Shown in pieces: positions 19,234 through 27,152 of a stretch of DNA of 64,000 bases. Each line of letters begins with the position of its first letter. Position 1 is the stretch's first letter. The notes beneath the pieces were generated by a model, which ran no database searches, was not told the DNA's origin, and saw only the letters and a program-made list of their open reading frames with translations. The stretch is from JACCTI01 sp038237435 (GTDB lineage: Bacteria; Verrucomicrobiota; Verrucomicrobiia; Chthoniobacterales; UBA10450), in the NCBI GenBank assembly GCA_038237435.1, contig JBBRYT010000007.1, forward strand, positions 1 through 64,000, given 5' to 3'. Both the position numbers and the translations under genes were made by a program.

Positions 19234-19328
19234 AGCGCGAGCGAGCTCTCCTTGCAATTCCTTCGGTGTGGTGTTCAATTCCAGCCCGTTTCTCCAGCTG
19301 CGCCAGCTGAGAAAATTTTCCTCTGGTC

Positions 19329-19655
19329 ATGTTAACTTTTTTACTCGCTCAAGCTGCCAACCCCGCGCCGTCTTCACCGGTCTCAAGTCTGGTAGGCATC
19401 CTCCCTTTCATCTTCATTTTCGTGATCATGTATTACGTCATGATCCGGCCGCAGATGCGTCGGCAAAAGGAACAGGCGCGATTGGTCTCCGCTTTAAAGA
19501 CCGGCGATCGCGTGGTGACCGCTTCTGGAATTCACGGTCTGATTTCAAATGTGAAAGACAACACCGTGATCGTGAAGGTGGCGGACAACGTGAAAATTGA
19601 AATGGAGAAATCTGCCATTACCACCGTGGCCAAGGCGGAGACGCCGTCCGCTTAG
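19329..19655 (+). CDS. yajC: Preprotein translocase subunit YajC
   Basis: This 108-residue protein has one N-terminal membrane segment (LVGILPFIFIFVIMYYVMIRP) followed by QMRRQKEQARLVSALKTGDRVVTASGIHG, the YajC signature. YajC associates with SecDF-YidC in the inner membrane and assists Sec export. It lies 12 nt upstream of secDF, the usual gene order. The upstream 95-nt gap shows no certain promoter by eye. Confidence 0.95.
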   Translation: MLTFLLAQAANPAPSSPVSSLVGILPFIFIFVIMYYVMIRPQMRRQKEQARLVSALKTGDRVVTASGIHGLISNVKDNTVIVKVADNVKIEMEKSAITTVAKAETPSA

Positions 19656-19667
19656 TCGTCAGGCAAT

Positions 19668-22007
19668 ATGAGCGCTTCGTTCACTTTTTTCTTTCTACTG
19701 CTCGTTCTGATTCTGTTCGGTTGGTACTTCGCGACCGATCAGGGGCTGCGGAAACGTCTCATCGCCCTGACACTGACCGTTCTGCTGCTGATCCTGATGG
19801 TCATGCAAATTTGGCCACCGCAGAAAAAAATCGCGCTCGGTCTCGACATTCAGGGTGGGACTTCGTTTTTAATTCGACTGATCCCCGGCGACAAGCAGCT
19901 GACCAAGAGCACACTCGAGCAGGCGGTCGAGGTTATTCGCAAACGCGTGGATTATTTCGGCGGCGCGGAACCGGTCATCACGCCGGTGGGGACAGATCGG
20001 ATTCTTGTTCAGATTCCCGGGCTTGATACCGCGAAAATTCAGGAAGCGCGCGAGCAACTTTCACGGGTGGCGAAGTTGGAGTTTCGCCTGGTTTATCCCG
20101 ATCGCGGAGAGCGTTTGCGCGCGATTGATGCCGGCACCGACGTCATTCCACCGGAATATCGAATCGAGAGCTATAAGATTTCGCCTCGTCCGGGCAAGCC
20201 TGCGGAAGAGGAGCGTCTTCTCGTTAAAAAGAAAGCCGATCTCGGCGGCGATCACGTCAGCTCTTCGCATGCCTTTTACGGCAACAGCGGCTGGGGTGTG
20301 CAGCTCACATTCGACAGCGAAGGAGGAAAGCAATTCGGTAACATCACGGAAAAATTCAAAGGCTTTCGTTTCGCGATTGTTCTCGACGGAGTCATTCAAT
20401 CGGCGCCGGTGATCCGCGATGCGATTTACGGCGGCAACGCGGAAATAACCGGCAACTTCGGCGAACAGGAAGCGCGCAATCTCGCCAGCGTCCTGGAGAA
20501 TCCGTTGCAAACGCCGGTGAGTATCGAAGAAGAGCGAAGTGTTTCGCCCACGCTCGGTCTCGACTCGATTCGCTCGAGTGTCTTTGCCGGCCTGGTCGGT
20601 CTGGCGATCACGCTTTTGTGCGTCGTTGTTTACTACCGATTCGTCGGCCTGATCGCCAACATCGCACTGCTGGTCAATATCGTTCTCTTGATGGGTGCGC
20701 TCACGATGTTCCACTTCGTGCTCACCTTGCCGGGTATCGCGGGCATTATTTTAACGGTCGGTATCGCGGTCGATGCGAGTGTTCTAATTTACGAACGGTT
20801 GCGTGAGGAAATGGCGCTTGGAAAATCGCTGCGCATCGCGGTGCAAGCGGCCTACGACAAGGCCTTCAGCTCTATCTTCGATGCCAACGTTACGACTCTC
20901 ATTACCGCCGCGATTCTGTTCTTTATGGCGAGTGGTCCGGTGAAGGGTTTCGCGATTTCGCTCACGCTCGGTATCCTGGCTTCTCTCTTCACTGCGCTCA
21001 TTGTCGGCCGCAATTTGCTCACTTGGTTCGTCGACACCGGCGCGATTAAGAAGGTCTCGATGTTGCATCTGATTTCGTCGCAGCATGTGAACTTTCTCGG
21101 CAAAGGCCTAATCGCCGTCGCGTGTTCAGTCGCGCTGCTGATCGCGGGCGGAAGCGCTTTCGCAATGCGTGGCGATCGCAATTTCGGCGTCGATTTTAAG
21201 GGCGGCGACCTTCTGACCTTAAGCACGACACAACCAGTCTCGGTGCATGATGTTCGCGAAGCGATCAAGCCCTTACATTTTGACGACGCGCCGATTCAGC
21301 AGTCGCAACAGGCCGGAAAAAATTACATCACGATTCGCAGCCCGATTAACACCAGCGAAGCCATTCAGCATCAGGTTGCGCAGGCATTGCCCGGCGCTGC
21401 GTTCGAGGTCGAGCAATCCGACCGCGTCGGGGCCTTGGTTGGCGGCGAACTGGCTAAGCGTTCACTGTGGGCGCTCGGGATGGGCATTTTCGGCATCCTA
21501 ATTTATGTCACGTTTCGTTTTGAATTATCTTTCGCGGTCGGTGCGATCGTCGCCTTGTTGCACGACGTGCTCATGACCGTCGGCGTATTTGCACTTCTTG
21601 GACGCGAGTTAACTCTCACCATGGTCGGCGCCATCCTCACGATTGCCGGTTATTCGATCAACGACACGATCGTCGTGTACGACCGAATCCGCGAAGGCTT
21701 GGCCAGCGGTCGCAAGGGTTCGATCGAGCAGATCATGAACGAAAGTATCAATCAGACGCTCAGCCGGACTTTGCTGACCAGCGGCGTGACCATGATCCCG
21801 ATTCTGTGTCTTTTTCTCTTCGGGGGCTCGGTCCTGCGTGATTTCGCTTTGGCAATCATAATTGGCGTTGTGGTAGGCACTTACTCATCGATCTTCATCG
21901 CCTCGCCCATTGTTCTGTGGTGGACTAAAGCCCGTGGCGGCGGGGGCAGCAGTTTGCGGCGGGAAATCGCCCAAAAAGCGGCGCCGGCATCGCCCACGGC
22001 GGCCTAA
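19668..22007 (+). CDS. secDF: Fused protein translocase subunit SecDF
   Basis: This 779-residue protein joins SecD and SecF in one chain. The SecD half has an N-terminal membrane segment, LGLDIQGGTSFLI, the P1 domain, and a membrane block with GLVGLAITLLCVVVYYRF and TVGIAVDASVLIYERLREE. The SecF half begins near 480 with NFLGKG, then GDRNFGVDFKGGDLL and TIAGYSINDTIVVYDRIREG, then a last membrane block. The Asp and Arg residues of the proton path (VDASVLIYER and NDTIVVYDR) are present. SecDF uses proton motive force to complete Sec-dependent export. The stop lies inside a GCCTAACGAG motif (Ala-stop). Confidence 0.95.
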   Translation: MSASFTFFFLLLVLILFGWYFATDQGLRKRLIALTLTVLLLILMVMQIWPPQKKIALGLDIQGGTSFLIRLIPGDKQLTKSTLEQAVEVIRKRVDYFGGAEPVITPVGTDRILVQIPGLDTAKIQEAREQLSRVAKLEFRLVYPDRGERLRAIDAGTDVIPPEYRIESYKISPRPGKPAEEERLLVKKKADLGGDHVSSSHAFYGNSGWGVQLTFDSEGGKQFGNITEKFKGFRFAIVLDGVIQSAPVIRDAIYGGNAEITGNFGEQEARNLASVLENPLQTPVSIEEERSVSPTLGLDSIRSSVFAGLVGLAITLLCVVVYYRFVGLIANIALLVNIVLLMGALTMFHFVLTLPGIAGIILTVGIAVDASVLIYERLREEMALGKSLRIAVQAAYDKAFSSIFDANVTTLITAAILFFMASGPVKGFAISLTLGILASLFTALIVGRNLLTWFVDTGAIKKVSMLHLISSQHVNFLGKGLIAVACSVALLIAGGSAFAMRGDRNFGVDFKGGDLLTLSTTQPVSVHDVREAIKPLHFDDAPIQQSQQAGKNYITIRSPINTSEAIQHQVAQALPGAAFEVEQSDRVGALVGGELAKRSLWALGMGIFGILIYVTFRFELSFAVGAIVALLHDVLMTVGVFALLGRELTLTMVGAILTIAGYSINDTIVVYDRIREGLASGRKGSIEQIMNESINQTLSRTLLTSGVTMIPILCLFLFGGSVLRDFALAIIIGVVVGTYSSIFIASPIVLWWTKARGGGGSSLRREIAQKAAPASPTAA

Positions 22008-22029
22008 CGAGCGAAGTTATTCACAATAG

Positions 22030-22058
22030 TTGACGCTGCCCTCGCGCCCGAGTAGGCT
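22030..22058 (+). promoter_or_regulatory. Predicted promoter of rpsU
   Basis: TTGACG (22030-22035) and TAGGCT (22053-22058) are separated by 17 nt, about 45 nt before the rpsU start. The -35 box is near consensus and the -10 box weaker. A separate promoter for rpsU fits its separation from secDF. Confidence 0.5.
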
Positions 22059-22104
22059 CCGCTCACCAAGCCCTTTCCCATTTTATCTCGAGGAGAATCA
22101 AGCC

Positions 22105-22302
22105 ATGCCAGAAGTCATTGTTCGTAAAGGTGAACCGGTCGATCGGGCGCTAAAGCGGCTGAAAAACAAGCTCGACGCGGAAGGCATCCTCGAGGAAGTG
22201 CGGCGTCTGCGGGCTTTCGAAACGCCCACGCAAAAAACCCGGCGCAAGGCGAAGGCCAATGCGAAGCGTGGGCGGACCAAGTTTCGCTTCAACCCTTCGT
22301 AG
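22105..22302 (+). CDS. rpsU: 30S ribosomal protein S21
   Basis: The 65-residue product MPEVIVRKGEPVDRALKRLKN... matches bS21, which takes part in translation initiation on the 30S platform. The start is fixed by ATG at 22105 with a strong GAGGAG ribosome-binding site 9 nt upstream (22090-22095); the in-frame sequence before it does not resemble S21. The C-terminal part is Arg/Lys rich (TRRKAKANAKRGRTKFRF). Confidence 0.93.
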   Translation: MPEVIVRKGEPVDRALKRLKNKLDAEGILEEVRRLRAFETPTQKTRRKAKANAKRGRTKFRFNPS

Positions 22303-22310
22303 AGTCGCGT

Positions 22311-22706
22311 TTATTTCCGGCGCGCGTATCCGCCGACCGCGTTCTGTACGTATTTAACCGCGATCGGTTTGGCAATCGCTGCCGCGAAGCGCAGCAACCC
22401 CATCGCAAGACCCGCTTCGAGCAAGCCCTTTCTCTGCTCCCTGCCTTTTTTCCCGCCGCTTTCCGGTGCGCTAATTTTCATCGTCTTTTTCCCACCACTC
22501 GGTAGCCGCGCCATAAAAGCCACTCCAGTCAGGACCGCTGCGGAAATCCAGGTGAGGGTGTTGCGTTGAAACGATTTCCGAAATTTCAGCGGAAAATCCA
22601 GCTCGTAGGAAAGGCCGGTGAGATCTCGCGCCATGCGGTCCCGCGAGTGCGCGATTTCCTGCCTGATGTCCGTTAGCGATTTTTCCGGTCCAGATCCTTT
22701 AGCCAT
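22311..22706 (-). CDS. DUF3618-like small envelope protein
   Basis: This 131-residue protein has an N-terminal helix with IRQEIAHSRDRMARDLTGLSYELD, the pattern of DUF3618, then a membrane segment (LTWISAAVLTGVAFMARL), a Lys/Gly-rich linker and a second hydrophobic stretch (GLAMGLLRFAAAIAKPIAV). It overlaps the upstream holin-like gene by 34 nt. With its two neighbours it forms a set resembling the yqjD-yqjE-yqjK group of proteobacteria, linked to stress and stationary phase. The function is unknown. Confidence 0.7.
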   Translation of the reverse strand: MAKGSGPEKSLTDIRQEIAHSRDRMARDLTGLSYELDFPLKFRKSFQRNTLTWISAAVLTGVAFMARLPSGGKKTMKISAPESGGKKGREQRKGLLEAGLAMGLLRFAAAIAKPIAVKYVQNAVGGYARRK

Positions 22707-23095
22707 TCCCGATCCTTTTTAAGTTCCTGCAAACTGGCGTGGAAGATTGGTTTGGTGAATTGCATCTTCGCGAAAATAACGCAGCCGATCGCGAGCACAA
22801 AATGCAGCGCCGCGACGCAAAGCGCGACCGAAACCCACGACACGCCCAGCGCATGCGCAATGGCGAAGATCAAACCGACTATCAAAAAAACGTAGCCCGA
22901 ACCGATCAGGACCAACGCCGTGATCAGCGCTGCCGCCAACAACAGCAGATGCACGAGCGCACCCTTGGATTCGCGCGCAAAAAGAGTGACCCGCGCTTCA
23001 AAAAAGCCCGCCAGCGAATTGGCCAGCGAGACGAGATTGTTGAGCAAGCCGGCGTGTCCCGCAGGATTGCGGAACCGCATGGTGTCGCCAGCCAT
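22673..23095 (-). CDS. Phage holin-like family (YqjE/holin-X type) membrane protein
   Basis: This 140-residue protein has an amphipathic start (NNLVSLANSLAGFFEARVTLFARESKGALVH), then two strongly hydrophobic segments (LLLLAAALITALVLIGSGYVFLIVGLIFAIA and VALCVAALHFVLAIGCVIF), then a charged tail (LKKDREWLKDLDRKNR). This matches the YqjE/putative actinobacterial holin-X family, which despite the name is not shown to lyse cells. It lies 10 nt after the DUF883 gene and overlaps the DUF3618-like gene, so the three are one operon. Confidence 0.75.
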   Translation of the reverse strand: MAGDTMRFRNPAGHAGLLNNLVSLANSLAGFFEARVTLFARESKGALVHLLLLAAALITALVLIGSGYVFLIVGLIFAIAHALGVSWVSVALCVAALHFVLAIGCVIFAKMQFTKPIFHASLQELKKDREWLKDLDRKNR

Positions 23096-23105
23096 TCAGG
23101 AAACT

Positions 23106-23387
23106 TTAGCGACGGAAAATGAGTCCGAGAACAAATCCGATTCCGAGCGCGGTAAAGACCGCCTTCGTGGGATTTTCACGCACGAACTGTTCGCCATCTT
23201 CCTGCAGCGTCCGCGCACGCGAAGTCGCATCGTCCCATGCCTGCTCGGCTTTGCCGCGGTATTCATTCGCCACGTCGGAGGCGGCATCGCGCAGATTCTC
23301 CGCCGCCTTCCGCGCGTGCGTTTTGCTGCTCTCCAGCTTACTCGCCGCGGCCGGCCCGCCCATGTTCGGTTGATTTTCTTCAGTCAT
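23106..23387 (-). CDS. DUF883 (ElaB/YqjD-like) membrane-anchored protein
   Basis: The start is MTEENQPNM at 23387 because AGAGGA lies just upstream; longer in-frame options lack this site. The 93-residue product has a long charged helix (AENLRDAASDVANEYRGKAEQAWDDATS) and the DUF883 ending FVRENPTKAVFTALGIGFVLGLIFRR, a C-terminal membrane anchor. In E. coli YqjD binds ribosomes at the membrane in stationary phase; that role is possible here but untested. It is the first gene of the three-gene set. Confidence 0.85.
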   Translation of the reverse strand: MTEENQPNMGGPAAASKLESSKTHARKAAENLRDAASDVANEYRGKAEQAWDDATSRARTLQEDGEQFVRENPTKAVFTALGIGFVLGLIFRR

Positions 23388-23459
23388 ATTATTTTCCTCT
23401 GAAAGAGTATGTGTCGCTCTCCTTCTCAGAGCAAATCGCACCTCACTAAACGATCTGCC

Positions 23460-23678
23460 TTATTTCTCTCGAAAAATAATTCGCGCCTTCGTCAAATCGT
23501 AAGGCGAAAGCTCAACCTCGACCTTATCTCCCGGCACAATGCGGATGAAATGTTTCCGCATCTTTCCCGAAATGTGCGCGAGGACATTGCGATTACCGGG
23601 CAGATCGACGCGGAACATGGTGCCCGGCAAAACCTGCGTCACCGTGCCTTCCGTCACGATCTGCTCCTCTTTCGGCAT
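23460..23678 (-). CDS. infA: Translation initiation factor IF-1
   Basis: IF-1 binds the 30S A site during initiation. The 72-residue product MPKEEQIVTEGTVTQVLPGT... contains FRVDLPGNRNVLAHISGKMRKHFIRI and GDKVEVELSPYDLTKARI, the OB-fold core of IF-1. The ATG at 23678 is preferred over the TTG three codons upstream by comparison with the family. It lies 31 nt after xth, so it may be read from the same transcript. Confidence 0.95.
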   Translation of the reverse strand: MPKEEQIVTEGTVTQVLPGTMFRVDLPGNRNVLAHISGKMRKHFIRIVPGDKVEVELSPYDLTKARIIFREK

Positions 23679-23709
23679 GCCCAACAAATACTCGGCTTTC
23701 GCTCAATTC

Positions 23710-24483
23710 TCAACTGGCGCACAGCGCAAATTCCGCCCAGATCGGCGCGTGATCTGAAGGCTCCTTGCCCTTGCGCATTTCACGATCGATTCCGGACGCG
23801 GAACACCGCGTCGCGAGGCTGGCGCTCGCTAAGACCGCATCGATACGCAGTCCGCGATTCTTCGGAAAAGCCAGCATTCGATAATCCCACCAGGTGAAAA
23901 GCCCCGTCTCGGGATGATGCAGGCGCAGCGTATCGACCAAACCCGCCTCGCACACCCTAACGAATGCTACGCGCTCGCCTTCCGAGCACATGATCGCGCC
24001 ACGCCACAGTGCCGGATCGTGCACATCCTCATCCTTCGGCGCGACGTTGAAATCTCCGCAGACCAACAGCTCGCCGCTCTCCGCACGCAAACAACTCGTT
24101 AGCCGTTCATACCATTTCAGTTTGTAATCATACGCGGGCGAACCAACCGCCTGACCATTCGGCGCATAAATGGAAAAAATGCGAAGGCCCGCGATCGTGG
24201 CGGCGATGACGCGCGCCTGATCGTCCTGTGCCTCGCGGTCGCATAAACCGATGCGCACTTCGCGTGGCTCTTCTTTCGAAAGAATCGCGACGCCGTTATA
24301 CGATTTCTGTCCGTGAAAAACCGCGTGGTAACCAGCGGCCCGCAGTTCCAGTTCGGGAAATTGGTCGTCGGTGCATTTCGTTTCCTGGAGGCAAACCACG
24401 TCGGGCTTTGTATCGCCCAACCAATTCAGCAACCGATCCTGCCGCCTGCGCAATGAATTAATGTTCCAGGAAACAATTCTCAC
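23710..24483 (-). CDS. xth: Exodeoxyribonuclease III / AP endonuclease
   Basis: This 257-residue protein has the exonuclease III fold markers: MRIVSWNINSLRRR at the start, PDVVCLQETKC (metal-binding Glu), SIYAPNGQAVG, LLVCGDFNVAPKDEDVHD (Asp/Asn) and a final PSDHAPIWAEF (catalytic Asp-His). It should cut abasic sites in base-excision repair and degrade 3' ends. The start is GTG. The gene follows the beta-CASP nuclease by 3 nt, so transcription is probably shared. Confidence 0.93.
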   Translation of the reverse strand: MRIVSWNINSLRRRQDRLLNWLGDTKPDVVCLQETKCTDDQFPELELRAAGYHAVFHGQKSYNGVAILSKEEPREVRIGLCDREAQDDQARVIAATIAGLRIFSIYAPNGQAVGSPAYDYKLKWYERLTSCLRAESGELLVCGDFNVAPKDEDVHDPALWRGAIMCSEGERVAFVRVCEAGLVDTLRLHHPETGLFTWWDYRMLAFPKNRGLRIDAVLASASLATRCSASGIDREMRKGKEPSDHAPIWAEFALCAS

Positions 24484-24486
24484 TAA

Positions 24487-25848
24487 TCACAATTCAATTT
24501 CGACGCCAGGCGGCGGAACAATCACTTCCGTTGCCGGCAATTCCGTGGCGAGCTGAGCGCGCACCCACGCTATTGCCGGCAGATCGCCGTGCACTAACAC
24601 AACTTTTTTTGGCGCGAGTTTCTTCACGTAGGTCACGATCGATTCGCGCGTGGCATGCGCACTAAATTGAAACTTCTCGACGTGACAACGCAGTGTTTGC
24701 GGCGGCAGATCCGGATCGAGCGTGATCAGATCCCCGGTCTTCGCCTCGCGGAGAACGCCCGCGGGAGATTCCGGATCGGCGTAACCAACAAAGAAAATGG
24801 AATGCTTCGGATCTTCTAGCACGCGACGCGCGAAAATATTCGAGAGCGTTTTCGGCATCATCATCCCGCTGGAAAGCGCGTAAATGCGGCCCGGTTTAGC
24901 CGGCGCATCCGCGATCGTGTCGGCATTGAGCGTGAAGGGCGCGAGGTCTTCGAGTAACTGCAGGCGAGGAAAATTTCGACGACTCGTTAGGCTAAATCGA
25001 TCGTAAATTTCCGTCATCTTCGTGCTCAACCCGCCGATGTAGAGCGGAAATTCGCCGAGGATTTTTTCGCGACGAAAACGGTAGATCATCGCCAGCATTT
25101 CCTGGGTTTTGCCGAGAGCAAACACCGGAACAAGAACGCAGCCTCCACGCTCAAACGCGCCCGTGATTGCTTCCGCGAAGCGTTTCTCTTCCCCCGCTCG
25201 AGTAAAGTGCGGCGGCGTCGCATTATCGCCTCGCGTCGTTTCGATGATCAGCGTGTCGATACCGGCTTCGGGAAAAACTGCCGGCTGCGCGATTGTTTGG
25301 CCATCGAAGTTTACATCACCGCTGTAGAAAATCGCGCGGCCCTCCGCGTGCAGAAGCACGCCGGCGGAACCGAGCACGTGCCCTGCGTCGAAAAATTCAA
25401 AACTGACGCGCCGACCGTTTGGGTTTTTCAATCGCTCGCTCGCGAGACTCATCGGTTGGCGAAAACGACATGCACGCCACAAATCCGCGGCGCGATTTGC
25501 TTCCTTGTGGGTGAAGAGCAGCATCCCCGGCTCCTGTCGCCGCATCACGTTGACGGAATTGTGCAGCAACGCGTCGCCAATCGCGGCCGTCGCTTCCGTC
25601 ATGAACACGCGCGCCGTTGATTGGCGACGCATCAGCACTGGCAGCGTGCCGATGTGATCCTGATGCGCGTGCGAAATGATGATCGCGTCGATTTCGTTTC
25701 CGCCTAACAAGTCAAAGAGCGGCAGCGCTGCGTCGCCTTCCTCTTTCGGATGCATCCCGCTATCGAGCACGAAGCGTTCGTCCCCGCTTTCGAAGTAGTA
25801 ACAATTCGCGCCGATCTCGGTCTGGCGCGTGAGATTAGTGAACTTCAT
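24487..25848 (-). CDS. Metallo-beta-lactamase fold RNA-processing exonuclease (beta-CASP family)
   Basis: This 453-residue protein has the zinc motif SHAHQDHIG (60-66), FDAGHVLGSAG, YSGDVNFDGQTI and a C-terminal FQFSAHATRESIVTYVKKLAPKKVVLVHGD, which together define beta-CASP nucleases of the Ysh1/CPSF-73-like group. Relatives cleave or trim RNA, less often DNA. No KH domain is present. The 3' neighbour is xth, 3 nt away, and the pair may form a nucleic-acid processing unit. The substrate is not predictable from sequence. Confidence 0.85.
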   Translation of the reverse strand: MKFTNLTRQTEIGANCYYFESGDERFVLDSGMHPKEEGDAALPLFDLLGGNEIDAIIISHAHQDHIGTLPVLMRRQSTARVFMTEATAAIGDALLHNSVNVMRRQEPGMLLFTHKEANRAADLWRACRFRQPMSLASERLKNPNGRRVSFEFFDAGHVLGSAGVLLHAEGRAIFYSGDVNFDGQTIAQPAVFPEAGIDTLIIETTRGDNATPPHFTRAGEEKRFAEAITGAFERGGCVLVPVFALGKTQEMLAMIYRFRREKILGEFPLYIGGLSTKMTEIYDRFSLTSRRNFPRLQLLEDLAPFTLNADTIADAPAKPGRIYALSSGMMMPKTLSNIFARRVLEDPKHSIFFVGYADPESPAGVLREAKTGDLITLDPDLPPQTLRCHVEKFQFSAHATRESIVTYVKKLAPKKVVLVHGDLPAIAWVRAQLATELPATEVIVPPPGVEIEL

Positions 25849-25857
25849 CGTCCGCTA

Positions 25858-27099
25858 TCACTTGTTAGGCGAACGGCGACGGAATCGAGATGGCGGCGTC
25901 ACGCGCAAAGTTTTCTTTTGTCGAGAAAACATCGCGACCACGATGGCAGTCCAAATCGCAGCCAGTGGTACAACGCCGGGAAGATAGAGATTCCATTGCG
26001 AGATGGTCCCGAGAGCGACCAGGCAATAGGCCGCACTGAGCGCGATACCTAACAAGGCCAAATCGAAACGCATCATCTTGCGCAGAACACCGGCGCCTGC
26101 TGCGACCAAGAGCAGGAAGAGCAAATCAAAAATTCGACTGATGCGATGGATGTAGGAACCCGATTGAATGCTGGCAATCGTGGCGGCAAAAACATCCGGA
26201 GGAGAAAGTAGACTCGCGGGCGAACGGGCCAAAATAATCTGATCACGCAAATCCGCGAAGGCTGTGGCGTTGGAAGTCTCACGCTGTTGCGCGGCCAGCA
26301 GCAGCTCGTTCAGACTAATCCGCCGCGCGCGGGCCGTGACGCTCGGGTCGATCAGCAAGGTGCCATCCGCTGCGATCGGGATTTTCCGGTTCTGCGGAAG
26401 CGCGATGTGCGAGCCCAGGACGATTTGCACCTCCGACGGAACGATGCGCTGCCACAACATGATCGCTTGTAGCGGGAACGATGGAACGACTTCACCGCGA
26501 AAAGAAAAAAGCAGCGGCACGCGGATCGACGACGAAATTTCATCCGGCAAATTGGTGAATCCGTGCGTCGAAATCAGACGAAGATCTTCGCTGGGTTGCC
26601 GGCCAATCCCGGAGAACGCGACCAGGTCGCCGCGTTTTCCACTGACGTTTGGAAATCCGTGAATTTCCGTCGTCGGCGCGTCCGGATCGGGATTGTTGCT
26701 CAATTCCTCAGCGAGCAAAAGCTTCGGCACGCGCATGGCTTGATCGACAAAAACCTGCTCCTGATCTTTGTCGCGCTCACGCCACTTCAGAATGTTTTCG
26801 GCGGCGATCACTGTCGGTTGAAAATCGAGCGCTGATTGCAAGAAAAGCGCGTACTCAAGCGGCGAAATCGCCCCGACGTTCGCACCGGATTTGGCCTCGC
26901 CTTCGCGTGGCGAATCCGCCAGCGCTTCCTGACTAATCTCAACGACAGTGAGCGGAACGGGCGGACCACCGCTGTTTTGCGAATGCCCCATTAGCCACCG
27001 CAAAAAAATCTCTTCCAAGGCGCCGATGCGCGGCTCGCGCACCAGGACGAGGCCGAGCAAGAGCACGACCAGCATGAGCCATATTGAAGGTCGCCGCAT
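25858..27099 (-). CDS. CHASE2-domain membrane protein without output domain
   Basis: This 413-residue protein has one N-terminal membrane segment (SIWLMLVVLLLGLVLV), a periplasmic CHASE2-like domain (PVPLTVVEISQEAL...; GRQPSEDLRLISTHGF) and three hydrophobic segments near the C-terminus (LLFLLLVAAGAGVL, LALLGIALSAAYCLVAL, GVVPLAAIWTAIVVAMF). After the last segment only a short basic tail remains, so the cyclase or kinase usually attached to CHASE2 is absent. It lies 53 nt after the CHASE2-cyclase gene and may act as a sensing partner of it. Three CCTAACAA variants, not the exact motif, occur in or next to it. Confidence 0.75.
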   Translation of the reverse strand: MRRPSIWLMLVVLLLGLVLVREPRIGALEEIFLRWLMGHSQNSGGPPVPLTVVEISQEALADSPREGEAKSGANVGAISPLEYALFLQSALDFQPTVIAAENILKWRERDKDQEQVFVDQAMRVPKLLLAEELSNNPDPDAPTTEIHGFPNVSGKRGDLVAFSGIGRQPSEDLRLISTHGFTNLPDEISSSIRVPLLFSFRGEVVPSFPLQAIMLWQRIVPSEVQIVLGSHIALPQNRKIPIAADGTLLIDPSVTARARRISLNELLLAAQQRETSNATAFADLRDQIILARSPASLLSPPDVFAATIASIQSGSYIHRISRIFDLLFLLLVAAGAGVLRKMMRFDLALLGIALSAAYCLVALGTISQWNLYLPGVVPLAAIWTAIVVAMFSRQKKTLRVTPPSRFRRRSPNK

Positions 27100-27152
27100 C
27101 GCGGCAGGACACTAGGAACTCTCTCCGCAAAGACAAACCAAAAGGAACGCTG

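Noticed and set aside
22673..23095. Phage lysis holin
   Set aside because: The gene lies in a DUF883/DUF3618-type envelope operon with no endolysin or phage gene near; the holin-X name reflects similarity only.
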